Source: Odobenus rosmarus divergens
Taxonomy: Eukaryota > Chordata > Mammalia > Carnivora > Odobenidae
Length of the DNA stretch: 64,000 nt
NCBI RefSeq assembly: GCF_000321225.1
Contig: NW_004450276.1
Coordinates: 652,300-716,299, forward strand
Direction: 5' to 3'
Of the stretch, positions 45,791-55,902 are shown piece by piece (positions within the stretch are counted from its first letter, which is position 1; the number at the start of each line of letters is the position of its first letter). The translations under genes were made by a program, and so were the position numbers. The notes under the pieces were generated by a model. That model worked only from the letters and a program-made list of their open reading frames with translations, was not told the origin of the DNA and searched no databases.

Positions 45791-48340
45791 AGAAAGGTAC
45801 AGGGTGCTGATGGATTTGGGTTGTGTCTGTGCAGCGGGTATTACTGGATACCCGTGGATTTTATTTTTTAATTTATGCCTGCCTCTCTACCCCTATAGAT
45901 TCCTTGGAGCAAGGAGATCTCTTCCCCATCCACGTTTTAGAATATTGGGAGAGGGAAGAAGTGGGACCTTCCTAGGTGATTCCAAGGCTCCTTCTCTCCT
46001 CCGCATTGTAATTAGAAGCCATAGCAATACAAGCTGGACCTCCATGACTTCAGACGAGTGGTGCTAGCGTGTTTAGTGTTGCCATACTCCGGGAAAATCA
46101 GACTCCAGGATGAAGGCCCTTTATAAAGGATTGCTTGTTTCTTTACATTGTACCCCCATATTTTCATAGTAAATAGCATCATTACCCCTATCTATCATTA
46201 AAAGGTTGAAATGTTACCCTTTAATATGGTATCAGGGGCAGAGAAGCCATGTGGAGTGGAAGTAGGACAGGGGTCTTTCACATGATCTAGTGTTTCTTTG
46301 AGAAGCTACCTTAATGTTTGTATCATAGAAAGCTAGTCAATAAAAGGCTCACTAGTAGAACCATCAATTTATGTACAAAATATCCCTCAGTTGGCGGGAA
46401 TGTCCTGCCTTTTCTTCCAGAGCCAGCAACACTCATTTAGAATTCATTTTCAATTTTTTTCCCAGATTCTCCATAGCCAAAACATTGGATTTAAGCCTCA
46501 ATGCTGTTTAGCTGTAGCATTTCAAAAAGGTAGACTGAAGTAGCACCTAAGTTACAGGTTAAAAAAAAAAATTTTTAAACACCAAAGGTGTCAAACATTA
46601 AAGTAAGCCATTTTTCTGCCTAAACTGGTAGATATCTTTGTGAGATGTAAAAATGACTAAAGTAACACCTCCAGTATTTTCAATGAACTGCAATACAATG
46701 ACCCTGTTAGTTGCTTTTTCAGAATGTCTGTGCTGAGGATTTCTATCTACACTAATTCTCCCTCCACGGAGGACCTTATATGCCACATCTGCCATATCAC
46801 ATCAACAGTAGTGAATGTCCTTTGCAAATGCAAATATTTGTAAAATATTCTCAGAGTAGGTGGGGCCAGAGTTCGCTGATAGTTTCAAATAATTAAATGG
46901 ACTCCATGGGCAAATGTCAAAATAGAAAAAATTTAACAGAAAATGAAGCAAAGTGACAATACAAATGGCCAGATCTCCCTATTATCACTTGCTGTACATC
47001 TCACAAGACAGCTGATTCCCCGCTCTGTATGGGTTCCAGCATCCAGTGATTTATTGGGTAATTCAGTATTTGCCAGTATGTCTTGTGCTAATTAAATGCA
47101 TCGCACTCTATTCAGAAATGTCACAATTGATTTGTCTTCTGCAAGCACTGACTTTATTTCAATCTTCTGAAAAAGATTTTATGAGCCCCAGATAACTTAT
47201 CCTGGCACATTCATCTCCCAGGGTAGCTTCTGTGTGTGAGGGCAGTAAGAGAGGAAGCCCTCCATGAACATTCAATACAAATACATTCGCAGACATCTTA
47301 TTTATCTGTTATGTGCCACATATCTGAGAAATAGCATAGGTAGAATAAAATTACAAACTGCCCCATTAGCCTATAAAAGCATTTAAACATGACAAGTTAA
47401 TGTAAAATGATATTGGCAGATCTTATTGGATGATGTTAGATCAATCCAAAAAAGATGCACTTTGAAAGTGTGTTATTTATTACAAGGTGTTTACTTACTC
47501 ACAAATTGATTTTGACTGAACTTAGCTACTAACTAACTTGCATACAAGAGGAAATCACATAATATCATTTCAGGGGCAAGAAGAGAAGAGGAGAAAATGC
47601 AGTGTAGTGGAGTTTTTTAGGAGATGTAACACATTTCACACTCACGTAGAGTAACCAAGGTGGATGACTGACTAGTCGCCCTTATTTAATTCCAGGTAGG
47701 TTTCCCCACTGCACTCCACCCTCTGAATCCAGATACAGCCTCCATGTTCAGTGTCTTCATTAAGGATGAACCACTGGGAAAATACCTGGCTTATAGTCCA
47801 AGGGAAATAAAAATTCAGTCCCAGTCATTGCTTACGAGTTGATAATCTGTGCCAAAGAAAAAGAAAGAAGGTCATGTATGTCTGATTGGAAAAGAACAAT
47901 CACTGCATCTATGTGACAAGGAAAAGGTTATTCAAAGAAAAGACACTATCCCATCTTTATAGCAAGAAAGTTTTAGAGGGCATTTTTCTGGAAATGAGTA
48001 ACTCACTAACTTGTATTATTCCATTTTTTTCCTTGTTTATATTAACATTTGGGTTTGGATACAAAAATGTATGACTGAGTAGTAAAAATATCAACTTTCA
48101 GAGTTCATTTGCTCTTCTAGTAAAGACAGTCTCTTTTTTTGAAACTGAATGTAATGCTAATCCTAAGGACAGAGCTCTTTATGGGGTTCAAGTAGGTGCT
48201 CTATTGAAAAGTCCATTGTCTTTTAGCTTCTATCTATTTTAGGGGAAGTTAAGTCTATGTGAAACTAACTAATTTATTCAGAGGTCCTTATAACTAACCA
48301 TTTTACCCTGCTTCTAAAATAGTGCAGCCAAATATTTTTA
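45791..48340. other. Unique non-coding DNA, conserved-element candidate at 46800-47350
   Basis: The longest repeat-free stretch of this half. 46816-46841 contains CCTTTGCAAATGCAAATATTTG, which holds an ATGCAAAT octamer. The next 500 bases carry many TAATTA/ATTAAAT words. This suggests but does not show regulatory DNA. Confidence 0.4.
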
Positions 48341-48557
48341 AGATTTTATTTATTTATTTATTTATTTGAGAGAAAGAGAGAGAGAGAAAGAGAGAGCATG
48401 CATGAACGGGAGAGAGCTAGAGGGAGAGGGAGAGAATAAGATGGCTCTGCACTGAGCACAGAGCCCGACTTGGGGCTGGATCTCATGACTCTGAGATCAT
48501 GACCTTAGCCAAAACCAAGAGTCAGATGCTTAACTGACTGAGCCACCCAGGAGCCCC
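48341..48557 (-). mobile_element. SINEC, antisense
   Basis: The tail complement TTTATTTATTTATTTATTTG with a GA-rich tract is at left; the head complement ending GAGCCACCCAGGAGCCCC is at right. A TSD of about 9-10 bp (ATATTTTTA) at 48332-48340 and 48558-48566 flanks it. Confidence 0.94.
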
Positions 48558-48713
48558 ATATTTTTAAAGTCACTCCATGGGAATGGGTTTGTAAATAGAT
48601 AAAGTAAATCTGCAAATTACTACAGAACAAAAAGTTCTTCAGCAAAAACACAAAAGGAATGTATAATGTAGCAGTTTACCAACAAATTTCTTATGCTTTT
48701 AAAATTTAAGATA

Positions 48714-49053
48714 CAGAGCTGATCCTTGAAAAACATGGGGGTTAAGGGCGCCCAGCCCCCACACAGTCAAAATTCTGTGTATAACTTTTAATTCACCTGA
48801 AACTTAACTCCTAATAGTCTACTGTTGACTGGAAGCCTTACTGATAATATAAACTGTTGATTGACACATATTTTCTAGCCTATATGTATTATATATTATA
48901 TTCCTATAATAAAGTAAGCTAGAAAAAAGAAAATGTTAAGAAACTCCAAAGGAAAAGAAAATACATTTACAGTACTGTACTACACTTATTGAAAAAAATC
49001 TGCATATAAGTAGACCTGCTCAGTTCAAGCCCATGTTGTTCAAGAGTCAAGAG
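48714..49053 (-). mobile_element. Tigger-type (mariner) MITE, complete (MER2-like)
   Basis: The ends 'agctgatccttgaaaaacat' and 'atgttgttcaagagtcaaga' are inverted, and the element is flanked by TA dinucleotides (48712-48713 and 49054-49055), the mariner target. The interior has GTACAGTACTGTAC-like sequence (48970-48983) typical of the family. 340 bp, close to the remembered full length. Non-coding. Confidence 0.85.
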
Positions 49054-49055
49054 TA

Positions 49056-49577
49056 TGATTCTTCTCATTGACTACAATAGGAAATTGAGATGCAGATTCC
49101 TTAAGTGACCCTCCTTACAAGTATACAAAGAGCTGCAAAATGGCAGAAACACAATCAATATATCCAAATTCCAACTCTTTCTATCATAGCACATCATAGT
49201 ACAGTTGAACCTGTGTTGCAGGGCACTATATAAACAAAATGAAAACATTATCAAAGAAGATGGATGGACTGACCCAAGTCTATATCATTTGGTTTAATAT
49301 CATATTTTCTTAAGCACAGAACCATAGTGGAAGTTCTGGTGTGCTGTCCAGGTCTCCCCTTCAGGATTGAGGTCCTCATTCCCCAGATGCTGGAAATACT
49401 GGTGACTGGATTCTTAGCTTGGTCCCTCTCCAGGAACTGCCATGAGTCCAAGGTCATGTGCCCTTCCAGAGGGAAGCCCGTATCCAATAACTGGCCCAGA
49501 GATGACTTACAAAATCAACCACTTGCCTTGAGATGAGAAGACTCTGAAGACCATTTCAGTCATAGAAATCCCTGTGG
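49056..49577. other. Unique non-coding DNA
   Basis: No repeat recognised. Overlapping short frames on both strands at 49251-49536 have no recognisable domain. Confidence 0.45.
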
Positions 49578-50645
49578 AAATCACTGAGGCCTCAGAGATG
49601 ACATGAACAAATGAAAAGGTATTCCATGCTCATGGAATAGAAGAATATTATTAAAATGTTCATAATACCCAAAGCAATCTACAGGTTCAATGCAATCTCT
49701 ATCAAAATACCAATAACATTTTTCACAGACTAGAAAAAAGAATCCTAAAATTTGTATGGAACCACAAAACCCCAGAAGCAATCTCAAGAAAGAAGAATAA
49801 TCTTCTCTCAAGAAAGCAATCTCAAGAAAGAAGAATAAAGCTAGAGGTATCATAATCCCAGATTTCAAGATATACTTCAAAGCTATAATAATCAAAACAC
49901 CATAGTATGAGCACAAAAACAGACAAATATATCAATAGAACTAAGATAGCCCACAAATAAACCCATGTTTATATGGTCAATTAATCTATGGCAAAGAGGG
50001 CAAGAGCATACAATGGGGAAAAGACCACCTTTTCAATAAATGGTGCTGGGAAAATGGACAGCTACCTACAAAAGAATGAAACTGGACCACTTTATCACAC
50101 CACACACAAAAAGAAACTCAAAATGGATTGAAGACCTAAATGGAAAACATGAGACCATAGAACTCCTAGAAGAAAACATAGGCAGTATTCTCTTTGACAT
50201 CAGCCTTAGCAATATTTTTCTACTTGTGTCTCCTTGGGCAAAGGAAACAAAAGCATAAATAAACTATTAGGAATACACCAAAATAAAAAGCTTTTGCCCA
50301 GTGAGGGAAACCACCAACAAAACAAAAAAGCAACCCACTGAAACTATTTAGAAATGATATATCCAAAAAAAAGAAATTATATATCCAACAAGGGGTTAAT
50401 ATCTAAATACATCAAGAACCTATACAATTCAACACCAAAAAACAATTCAACACCAAAAAACAATCCAATTAAAAAGTGGGCAGAGGACCTGAGTAGGCAC
50501 TTCTCCAAAGAAGGCATAAAGATGGCCAAAAGACACATGAAAAGACGCTCAACATCACTCATCATCAGAGAAATGCAAATCAAAACCACAATGAGATAGG
50601 ACCTCACACCTGTCAGAATAGCTACTATCAAAAAGACAAGGGGTG

Positions 50646-50842
50646 GGGCGCCTGGGTGGCTCAGTCGGTTAAGCATCTGCCTTCGGCTCAGGTCATGATC
50701 CCAGGGTCCTGGGATCGAGCCCCGCATCGGGCTCCCTGCTCCGCGGGAAGCCTGCTTCTCCCTCTCCTACTCCCTCTGCTTGTGTTCCCTCTCTCGCTGT
50801 GTCTCTCTCTGTCAAATAAATAAAATCTTAAAAAAAAAAAAA
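50646..50842 (+). mobile_element. Young SINEC, sense
   Basis: Head GGGCGCCTGGGTGGCTCAGT, TC-rich tract, AAATAAATAAAATCTT and poly-A. A perfect 16-bp TSD, AAAAAGACAAGGGGTG, lies at 50630-50645 and 50843-50858. The right TSD runs into the first bases of the next SINE. Confidence 0.96.
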
Positions 50843-50853
50843 AAAAAGACAAG

Positions 50854-50960
50854 GGGTGCCTGGCTGGCTTAGCTGGAGGAGCACATGACTCTTGGTCTTG
50901 GGGTCATGAGTGGAAGCCCCACATTGGGTGTAGAGATTACTTAAATAAATAAAACTTTTT
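50854..50960 (+). mobile_element. Older short SINEC variant, sense
   Basis: GGGGTGCCTGGCTGGCTTAG, then 'ccccacattgggtgtagaga' and TTACTTAAATAAATAAAAC. Its own TSD is AAAAAGACAAG (50630-50640, copied at 50843-50853) and AAAAAGGCAAG (50961-50971). Same subtype as 22394-22513. Confidence 0.88.
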
Positions 50961-51761
50961 AAAAAGGCAAGAAAAGCAAGGGTTGGCCAGGATGGAGAAA
51001 AAGGAACCCTCATGCACTGTTGGTGGGAATGTAGCTTGGTGCAGACATTGTGGAAAACAGTATTGAAGTTCCTCAAAAAGTTAAAAATAGAACTACCATA
51101 TGATCAAATAATTCTACCACTAGGGTCATATCCAAAGAAAACAAAAAATAATAATTTGAAAAGATATATGCACCCCTAAGTTTCTTGCAGCATTATTTAA
51201 AATAGTCAAGATATAGAAGCAATTTAAACACCCATAGATAGATATATGAATAAAGATTATATGGTATATATGTACAGTGGAATGTTACTCAGCCATAAAA
51301 AAGAATTAGATCTTGTATTTGAAATAACATGGATGGACCTAGAGGGTATTATGCTAAGTGAAATAAGTCAGGAAAAGACAAATACTATATGATTTTACTT
51401 ATATGTGGAATCTAAAAAACAAAACAAACAAACAAAGGCAAAAACAGATCCCTAAAGCAGAGAATAAACTGGTGGTTTCCAGAGGGAGGAAGGAAGAAGG
51501 GATAAGCAAAAAGGTGTGAAGGAGAATGGGAGGTCCAGGCTTCCACTTATGAATGAATAAGTCAGAGGGATGAAAAGTACAGCATAGGGAATACAGTCAA
51601 TGGTATTATAACAAAAGTGTTGTCTATTGACAGATGGTTGCTACACTTGTGAGCATACCATCATTATACACTTGTCACATCACTATGTTGTACCTCTGAA
51701 ACTTATGTAACATTGTATGTCAACTATATTTCAATAATAAAAGAGAAGAAAATCACTGAGG

Positions 51762-52450
51762 TGTCTGTTATAACTGCATTACACTCGGAATTCTCCATTG
51801 ATCCATTTGACTTCCCTCCCTCCTTCACAGGTAAGGTTTATAATAAATCACTGGCAATCTAATCTCCACTTCAAAGCCTGTTTATGAGGGAATGTGACCT
51901 ATGACAATAAGCATCAAATTGATCCCAAAGGTCATCAAGAATTTTACATTTTGAGTGCATAAGAACTAGCGATGTAGATACATGTTTTCGAAAGATCATT
52001 ATTGCCAATTATTTCCCCCTTTCAGTCACATACAGTTCACACTTATTTTGTTAGCTTTATTTGTTCTAAAATTGCATACAATCATTATGTGAGTTTTAGG
52101 TTCACAGGAAATAACACAACTCATACAGATTGTAACAGATTAAAAATGCAAGTAATTCTGAGAGTTTAAACATGTTTTGGGGTATTTCCCATAAAAAGAG
52201 TAAGTGGTTTTAATCAGCTTATAAAAGTTACAAAATGTTAATTGAATAAACATACTTTTTTGTTGTTGTTTTTACTCAGACTATCAAGATAACGGTTTTT
52301 CAGAGGTTTGGGGGAAATATGCAAAAAAAATAAAAAAAAGAAAAGAAAACATCAAACTAAACTATCCAAGTGATGGTAGAGTAAGAAAATAAAAGCATAG
52401 GTTATTAAAAATTAATGAGTGTGCAAATAACAAATCTATAAAAAGTGATA
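51762..52450. other. Unique non-coding DNA
   Basis: AT-rich, with an A-rich low-complexity stretch at 52323-52348. Nothing else recognised. Confidence 0.5.
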
Positions 52451-52727
52451 GAGAGATAAACATCTAAGTAAGTTCCAAAAAAGCACTTGTGAAAAATGTA
52501 GCACTCATTCATGACAACAAAGAAACACTTAAAAGGTAAGAATAGAAAGGACTTCTCTAACCTAACAAGAACGTCTCCCCCAAATCCATATTTAACTGTG
52601 AAGTATGCAAGCTTTTCTCAAATTGGCAAAAAGATAAGGATGCCTGTTAATAATTCTATTTAAAATCATATAGTTCTAACCAGTGTGATAAGGCAAGAAA
52701 AAAAAAGCCTAAGAATTAGAAAGCAAG

Positions 52728-52816
52728 CACAAACAATGAATCATGGAACACTACATCAAAAACTAATGATGTAATGTATGGTGACTAACATAACAATAAA
52801 AAAATTATTAAAAAAA
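52728..52816 (+). mobile_element. Very short, very recent LINE-1 3' end insertion
   Basis: Only the last ~70 bases of the young L1 3' UTR (ATGAATCATGGAACACTACA; TAATGATGTAATGTATGGTG) plus an A-rich tail. A perfect 17-bp TSD, AAGAATTAGAAAGCAAG, lies at 52711-52727 and 52817-52833. Confidence 0.96.
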
Positions 52817-53185
52817 AAGAATTAGAAAGCAAGGAATAAGTGTTCATTGTTTGCAGTTAACACAATTTTTGCACATAGAAAATACAAAAGACAATAAAAC
52901 TATTAGAACTAGCCAGTAAATTTAGCAAAGTTGCTCGTTCCAAGGTCAATTTTTTTTAAGTTTCTAAAGATCTGCAACAAAAAATGGAATTTTAAAAATT
53001 ATGCCATTTACAACAGCATCACGAAACACAAAGTTGGAGTTAAAAGTATGCAAGGGTATGCAAGATTTCTACTCTGAAGACTATCAGAAATTACACGGAG
53101 AAATTAAATAAGATTTAAATAAGTGGATAAATATGTTACATTTATGAATTATAAGAGCAATATTAAAAAGATGTCAGTTAATAAA

Positions 53186-53213
53186 TATAGGGCAGTTAAT
53201 AAACTGCCCTATA
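53186..53213. repeat. Perfect 12-bp stem / 4-nt loop hairpin
   Basis: TATAGGGCAGTT-AATA-AACTGCCCTATA. It lies in the old L1 and overlaps a direct repeat, CAGTTAATAAA (53175-53185 and 53193-53203). Probably a local templated mutation, not a transcription terminator. Confidence 0.85.
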
Positions 53214-53756
53214 ATTCAGCAATTCCACTCAGATATTTACACTCAAGAGAAATGAAAACAAATATCCACAAAAAAATCCAGTTATGTTTATACCATCTTT
53301 ATTCATAATAGCCCAAATTGGAAATAATTCAATCCATTAATAGCAGAATGGATAAACAAATTGTGTTACGCTTATATATTAAAATACTGCTTAGCAATAA
53401 AAAGAGAACAAACCACTGACAGACACAACATGGATGCATCCTGAAAGCATTATGATGAGTGGGAAAACAGACACAAGATTATATACTGTATATTTCCATT
53501 TATATAAAACTCTACAAGGCAAAACTATTCCGTAGTGACAAAAAGTACATTGGTTTTTACCTAGGGTTGAAGTAGGGAAGAAACAGACTGGAAAGGGACA
53601 CAGAGACCTTTTTGGTGTGATCAAAATGTTATTTAACTTGATTGTTGGGGTAATTAGACGGGTATATACTTTTTTTCAAAACTCAAACTGTGCACTTAAA
53701 ATGGGTGTGATAATTTTTTTTTTCAAAAGCCATAATAAAATTGAATTAGTGTTTTT

Positions 53757-53937
53757 GTATTTTTTTAATTTTATTTTATTATGTTATGTTAATCACCATA
53801 CATCACATCACTAGTTTTTGTTGTTGTTTTTAATTTTTGTTTTTTTAATTTTATTTTATTATGTTAATCACCATACATTATATCATTAGTTTTTGATGTA
53901 GTGTTCCATGATTCACTGTTTGCATATAACACCCCCC
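53757..53937 (-). repeat. Two tandem antisense LINE-1 3' termini
   Basis: TTTTTTAATTTTATTTTATT followed by 'gttaatcaccatacat' and 'tcactagtttttg' occurs at about 53760-53818. It occurs again at 53845-53930, the second copy running further, to 'gttccatgattcactgtttg'. Both are complements of the young L1 terminus. An inverted repeat brackets the pair (53743-53766 and 53938-53960). Confidence 0.85.
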
Positions 53938-54071
53938 AAAAAATACAAAAATACTAATTCAAAGGGATACAGGTACCCCTGTTTACAGCAACATTATTTA
54001 CAATACCCCAATTATGGAAGTAGCCCAAGCATCCATTGATAGATGAATGGAGAAATAAGATGTAGTATATC

Positions 54072-54080
54072 GTGTGTGTG

Positions 54081-54121
<41 letters not shown>
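54072..54121. repeat. (TG)n-TATA-(CA)n microsatellite, partly palindromic
   Basis: GTGTGTGTG-TATA-CACACACAC at 54072-54093 is a perfect palindrome. CA units continue to 54121. Confidence 0.95.
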
Positions 54122-54124
<3 letters not shown>

Positions 54125-54284
54125 GGAACATTATTCAACCAAAAAAAATGAAATCTTGCCATTTGCAACAACATGGATGGAGATAGAGAGTATAAGGCTA
54201 AGCAAAATAAGTCAGAAAGACAAATACCACATGATTTCACTCATACGTGGAATTTAAGAAACAAACAAAAAAAATGAGCAAAGG

Positions 54285-54285
54285 A

Positions 54286-54311
<26 letters not shown>
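54285..54311. repeat. (GA)n microsatellite
   Basis: About 13 GA units. Confidence 0.95.
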
Positions 54312-54322
<11 letters not shown>

Positions 54323-54734
54323 CTCTTAACTATAGAGAACAAATTGACAGTTACCAAAGGGGGGATGGGTAGGACAATAGGGATTAAGGAGGGCACTTGT
54401 GATGAGCACTGGGTGATGTATGAAACTGTGGAATCACTATACCATACACCTGAAACTAATATATCACTGTATGTTAACTATACCGATATTTAAAATAAAA
54501 TAAAAATAAAATAAAAAAGTACTCTACTAATACTAAAAAAAAAAGTAAAAAATAAAAAAATCGCTAGCTACAACCATATACAGAATGAGAACTCATTCTA
54601 AAGAAACTCAGTGTATTCATAAGATACATAGCAATGGGCTATCTCCAGGAACAAAGAGATTCTGCAACTCTTAGATGAATATTTTGAACTCCATATCAGG
54701 ATTCCAACAAAAGACATGACACATTCAGATAATC

Positions 54735-55330
54735 TGAGGACAATTTAATAAGAGAATTTATTATTAAATAAAATAACTATTTAAGAGACATGGGCAGAGG
54801 GGTGCCTGTGTGGCTTAGTCAGTTAAGCGTCTACCTTCGGCTCAGGTCATGATCCCAGGGTCCTGGGATCGAGCCCCACATCAGGCTCCCTGCTCAGTGG
54901 GGGGTCTGATTCTCCCTCTCCCTCTGCCCTCCCCCCCACTTGTTCTCTCTCTCTCTCAAATAAATAAAATCTTTAAATAAATAAATAAAAGACATGGGCA
55001 GATATAAAGAAACTGTAAGAGAAAGTACAGTAGTCCAGAGGGTTATCACCTTAAGACCAAAGGGACAAAGGTTTTCAGGACAGAGAAGAGACTCTTATGG
55101 AGAGTTTGACTTGACTGGACCTTCAGGAGGGAGGTCACCAGCTAGAAAAATCCTATAGGGAGGGATGTGTTAAGTGGGTGAGGGTGGGGAATAAATTCCC
55201 AGACTCACCCTCCTTCTTCCTTCCTGTCTCCTTCTAGGGTCCCCCTTTGTTGAATACGTCTGGAAGCCAGAAGGCAATGGTGCTCAGTAATGTTTGTACA
55301 GAGCATGGATGTGGAGAGGCAAATGGAATA
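54735..55330 (+). repeat. Old interspersed repeat (same family as 14885), split by a SINEC
   Basis: 'gaatttattattaaataaaa' opens the copy. GGGGAATAAATTCCCAGACT (55187-55206) and 'ggaagccagaaggcaatggt' (55261-55280) align with 15196-15290. Decayed. Confidence 0.45.
54799..54989 (+). mobile_element. SINEC, sense
   Basis: Head GGGGTGCCTGTGTGGCTTAG, tail with AAATAAATAAAATC. Perfect 13-bp TSD AGACATGGGCAGA at 54786-54798 and 54990-55002. Confidence 0.96.
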
Positions 55331-55399
55331 CACGTAGCATAATTTCCAAGTCCCCCGATCCTTCTCACTGCCCCCCACTTTTTATCTGGTAGGTTAATA

Positions 55400-55470
55400 A
55401 TAGGCCCAGGAAGTTGAGTTTTTTAAAGCCCTACAGGTGATCCTGATGACTAGGAAGTGCTTGGATCACT
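55400..55470 (+). mobile_element. Possible MER5A (hAT) fragment
   Basis: 'agccctacaggtgatcctga' resembles the right half of MER5A. No inverted end or TSD visible. Confidence 0.4.
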
Positions 55471-55633
55471 TTACAAAACTACCTCTCTGCATTGATTATC
55501 AACACATAAAATTTATAATGCAGGCAAGAGTCAAATTTCAGGAGCCACCTGTAATTATACTCATTTTTTAATACTGATTTGTAGGTTCCATTCACTTCAG
55601 AATGTAAAAAGGTACTGAATATTTATAATGCAC

Positions 55634-55902
55634 ACTTTCTGGGAGTCTGAAGAAACCAATACCACAAGCAAAAGTCACTTCAATGACTATCAGAAAATTC
55701 AAGTATTGAAGCTGGGACACCAGAATTAGGCTCCTTCTTCTCTGGGAGGAGGAGTATACTCTCTGGGAGTTAAGGAGAAACCAATACCACAGGCAAAAGT
55801 CACTTCAATGACTATCAGAAAATTCAAGTATTGAAGCTGGGACACCGGAATTAAGCTCCTCCTTTTCTGGGAGGAGGAGCATACTCTCTGGGAGTTAAGG
55901 AG
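55634..55902. repeat. 125-bp tandem duplication (2.15 copies)
   Basis: Copy 1 is 55634-55758, copy 2 is 55759-55883, and a partial third start (ACTCTCTGGGAGTTAAGGAG) follows. Copies agree through GTCACTTCAATGACTATCAG and AGTATTGAAGCTGGGACACC and differ at only a handful of bases. Each carries TTCTGGGAGGAGGAG or a close variant. Apparently unique-sequence DNA duplicated recently. Confidence 0.95.

Larger units (their letters stand above)
49670..51420 (+). pseudogene. LINE-1 ORF2 C-terminal remnant
   Basis: Readable pieces include KRNSKWIEDLNGKHETIELL (50040-50258) and [20 protein letters not shown] (50354-50599), from the region downstream of the polymerase. No polymerase motif is present because of the 5' truncation. 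Two small internal tandem duplications (38-bp period at 49777-49838, 18-bp period at 50425-50460) and two SINEs break it. Not functional. Confidence 0.85.
49590..51749 (+). mobile_element. Carnivoran LINE-1, 5'-truncated, sense, with perfect 12-bp TSD
   Basis: It begins in ORF2 after the reverse transcriptase and ends with the 3' UTR and TATTTCAATAATAAAAGAG. AAATCACTGAGG flanks both sides (49578-49589 and 51750-51761). Two SINECs interrupt it at 50646-50960. The 3' UTR differs from the youngest copies, so it is an intermediate-age subfamily. Confidence 0.93.
52450..53756 (+). mobile_element. Old LINE-1 (polymerase region to 3' end), sense
   Basis: 'gtgtgataaggcaagaaaaa' with 'gttcattgtttgcagttaac' covers the ORF2 catalytic region. 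The FADD codons have decayed (TTTGCAGTTAAC, aspartates lost). AATTCAGCAATTCCACTC (53212-53229) and 'cataatagcccaaattggaa' (53304-53323) follow in L1 order. Interrupted by the 89-bp L1 at 52728. Confidence 0.8.
53948..54530 (+). mobile_element. LINE-1 3' end, sense, with microsatellite
   Basis: 'caacattatttacaataccc', then AAATGAAATCTTGCCATTTG (54146-54165), 'agtataaggctaagcaaaat', and 'caccatacacctgaaactaa'-type 3' UTR sequence near 54440, ending in a TAAAA-rich tail. A (TG)n(CA)n microsatellite sits at 54072-54121 and (GA)n at 54285-54311. Confidence 0.85.

Noticed and set aside
50646..50720. tRNA gene
   Set aside because: The tRNA-like head belongs to a SINEC; it lacks a full cloverleaf and is followed by the SINE body. 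The same holds for the other SINEC heads.
53186..53213. Rho-independent terminator
   Set aside because: The stem-loop is in eukaryotic L1-derived DNA with no T-run after it.
55634..55902. CRISPR or satellite array
   Set aside because: Only two full 125-bp units, adjacent and nearly identical; a simple tandem duplication.
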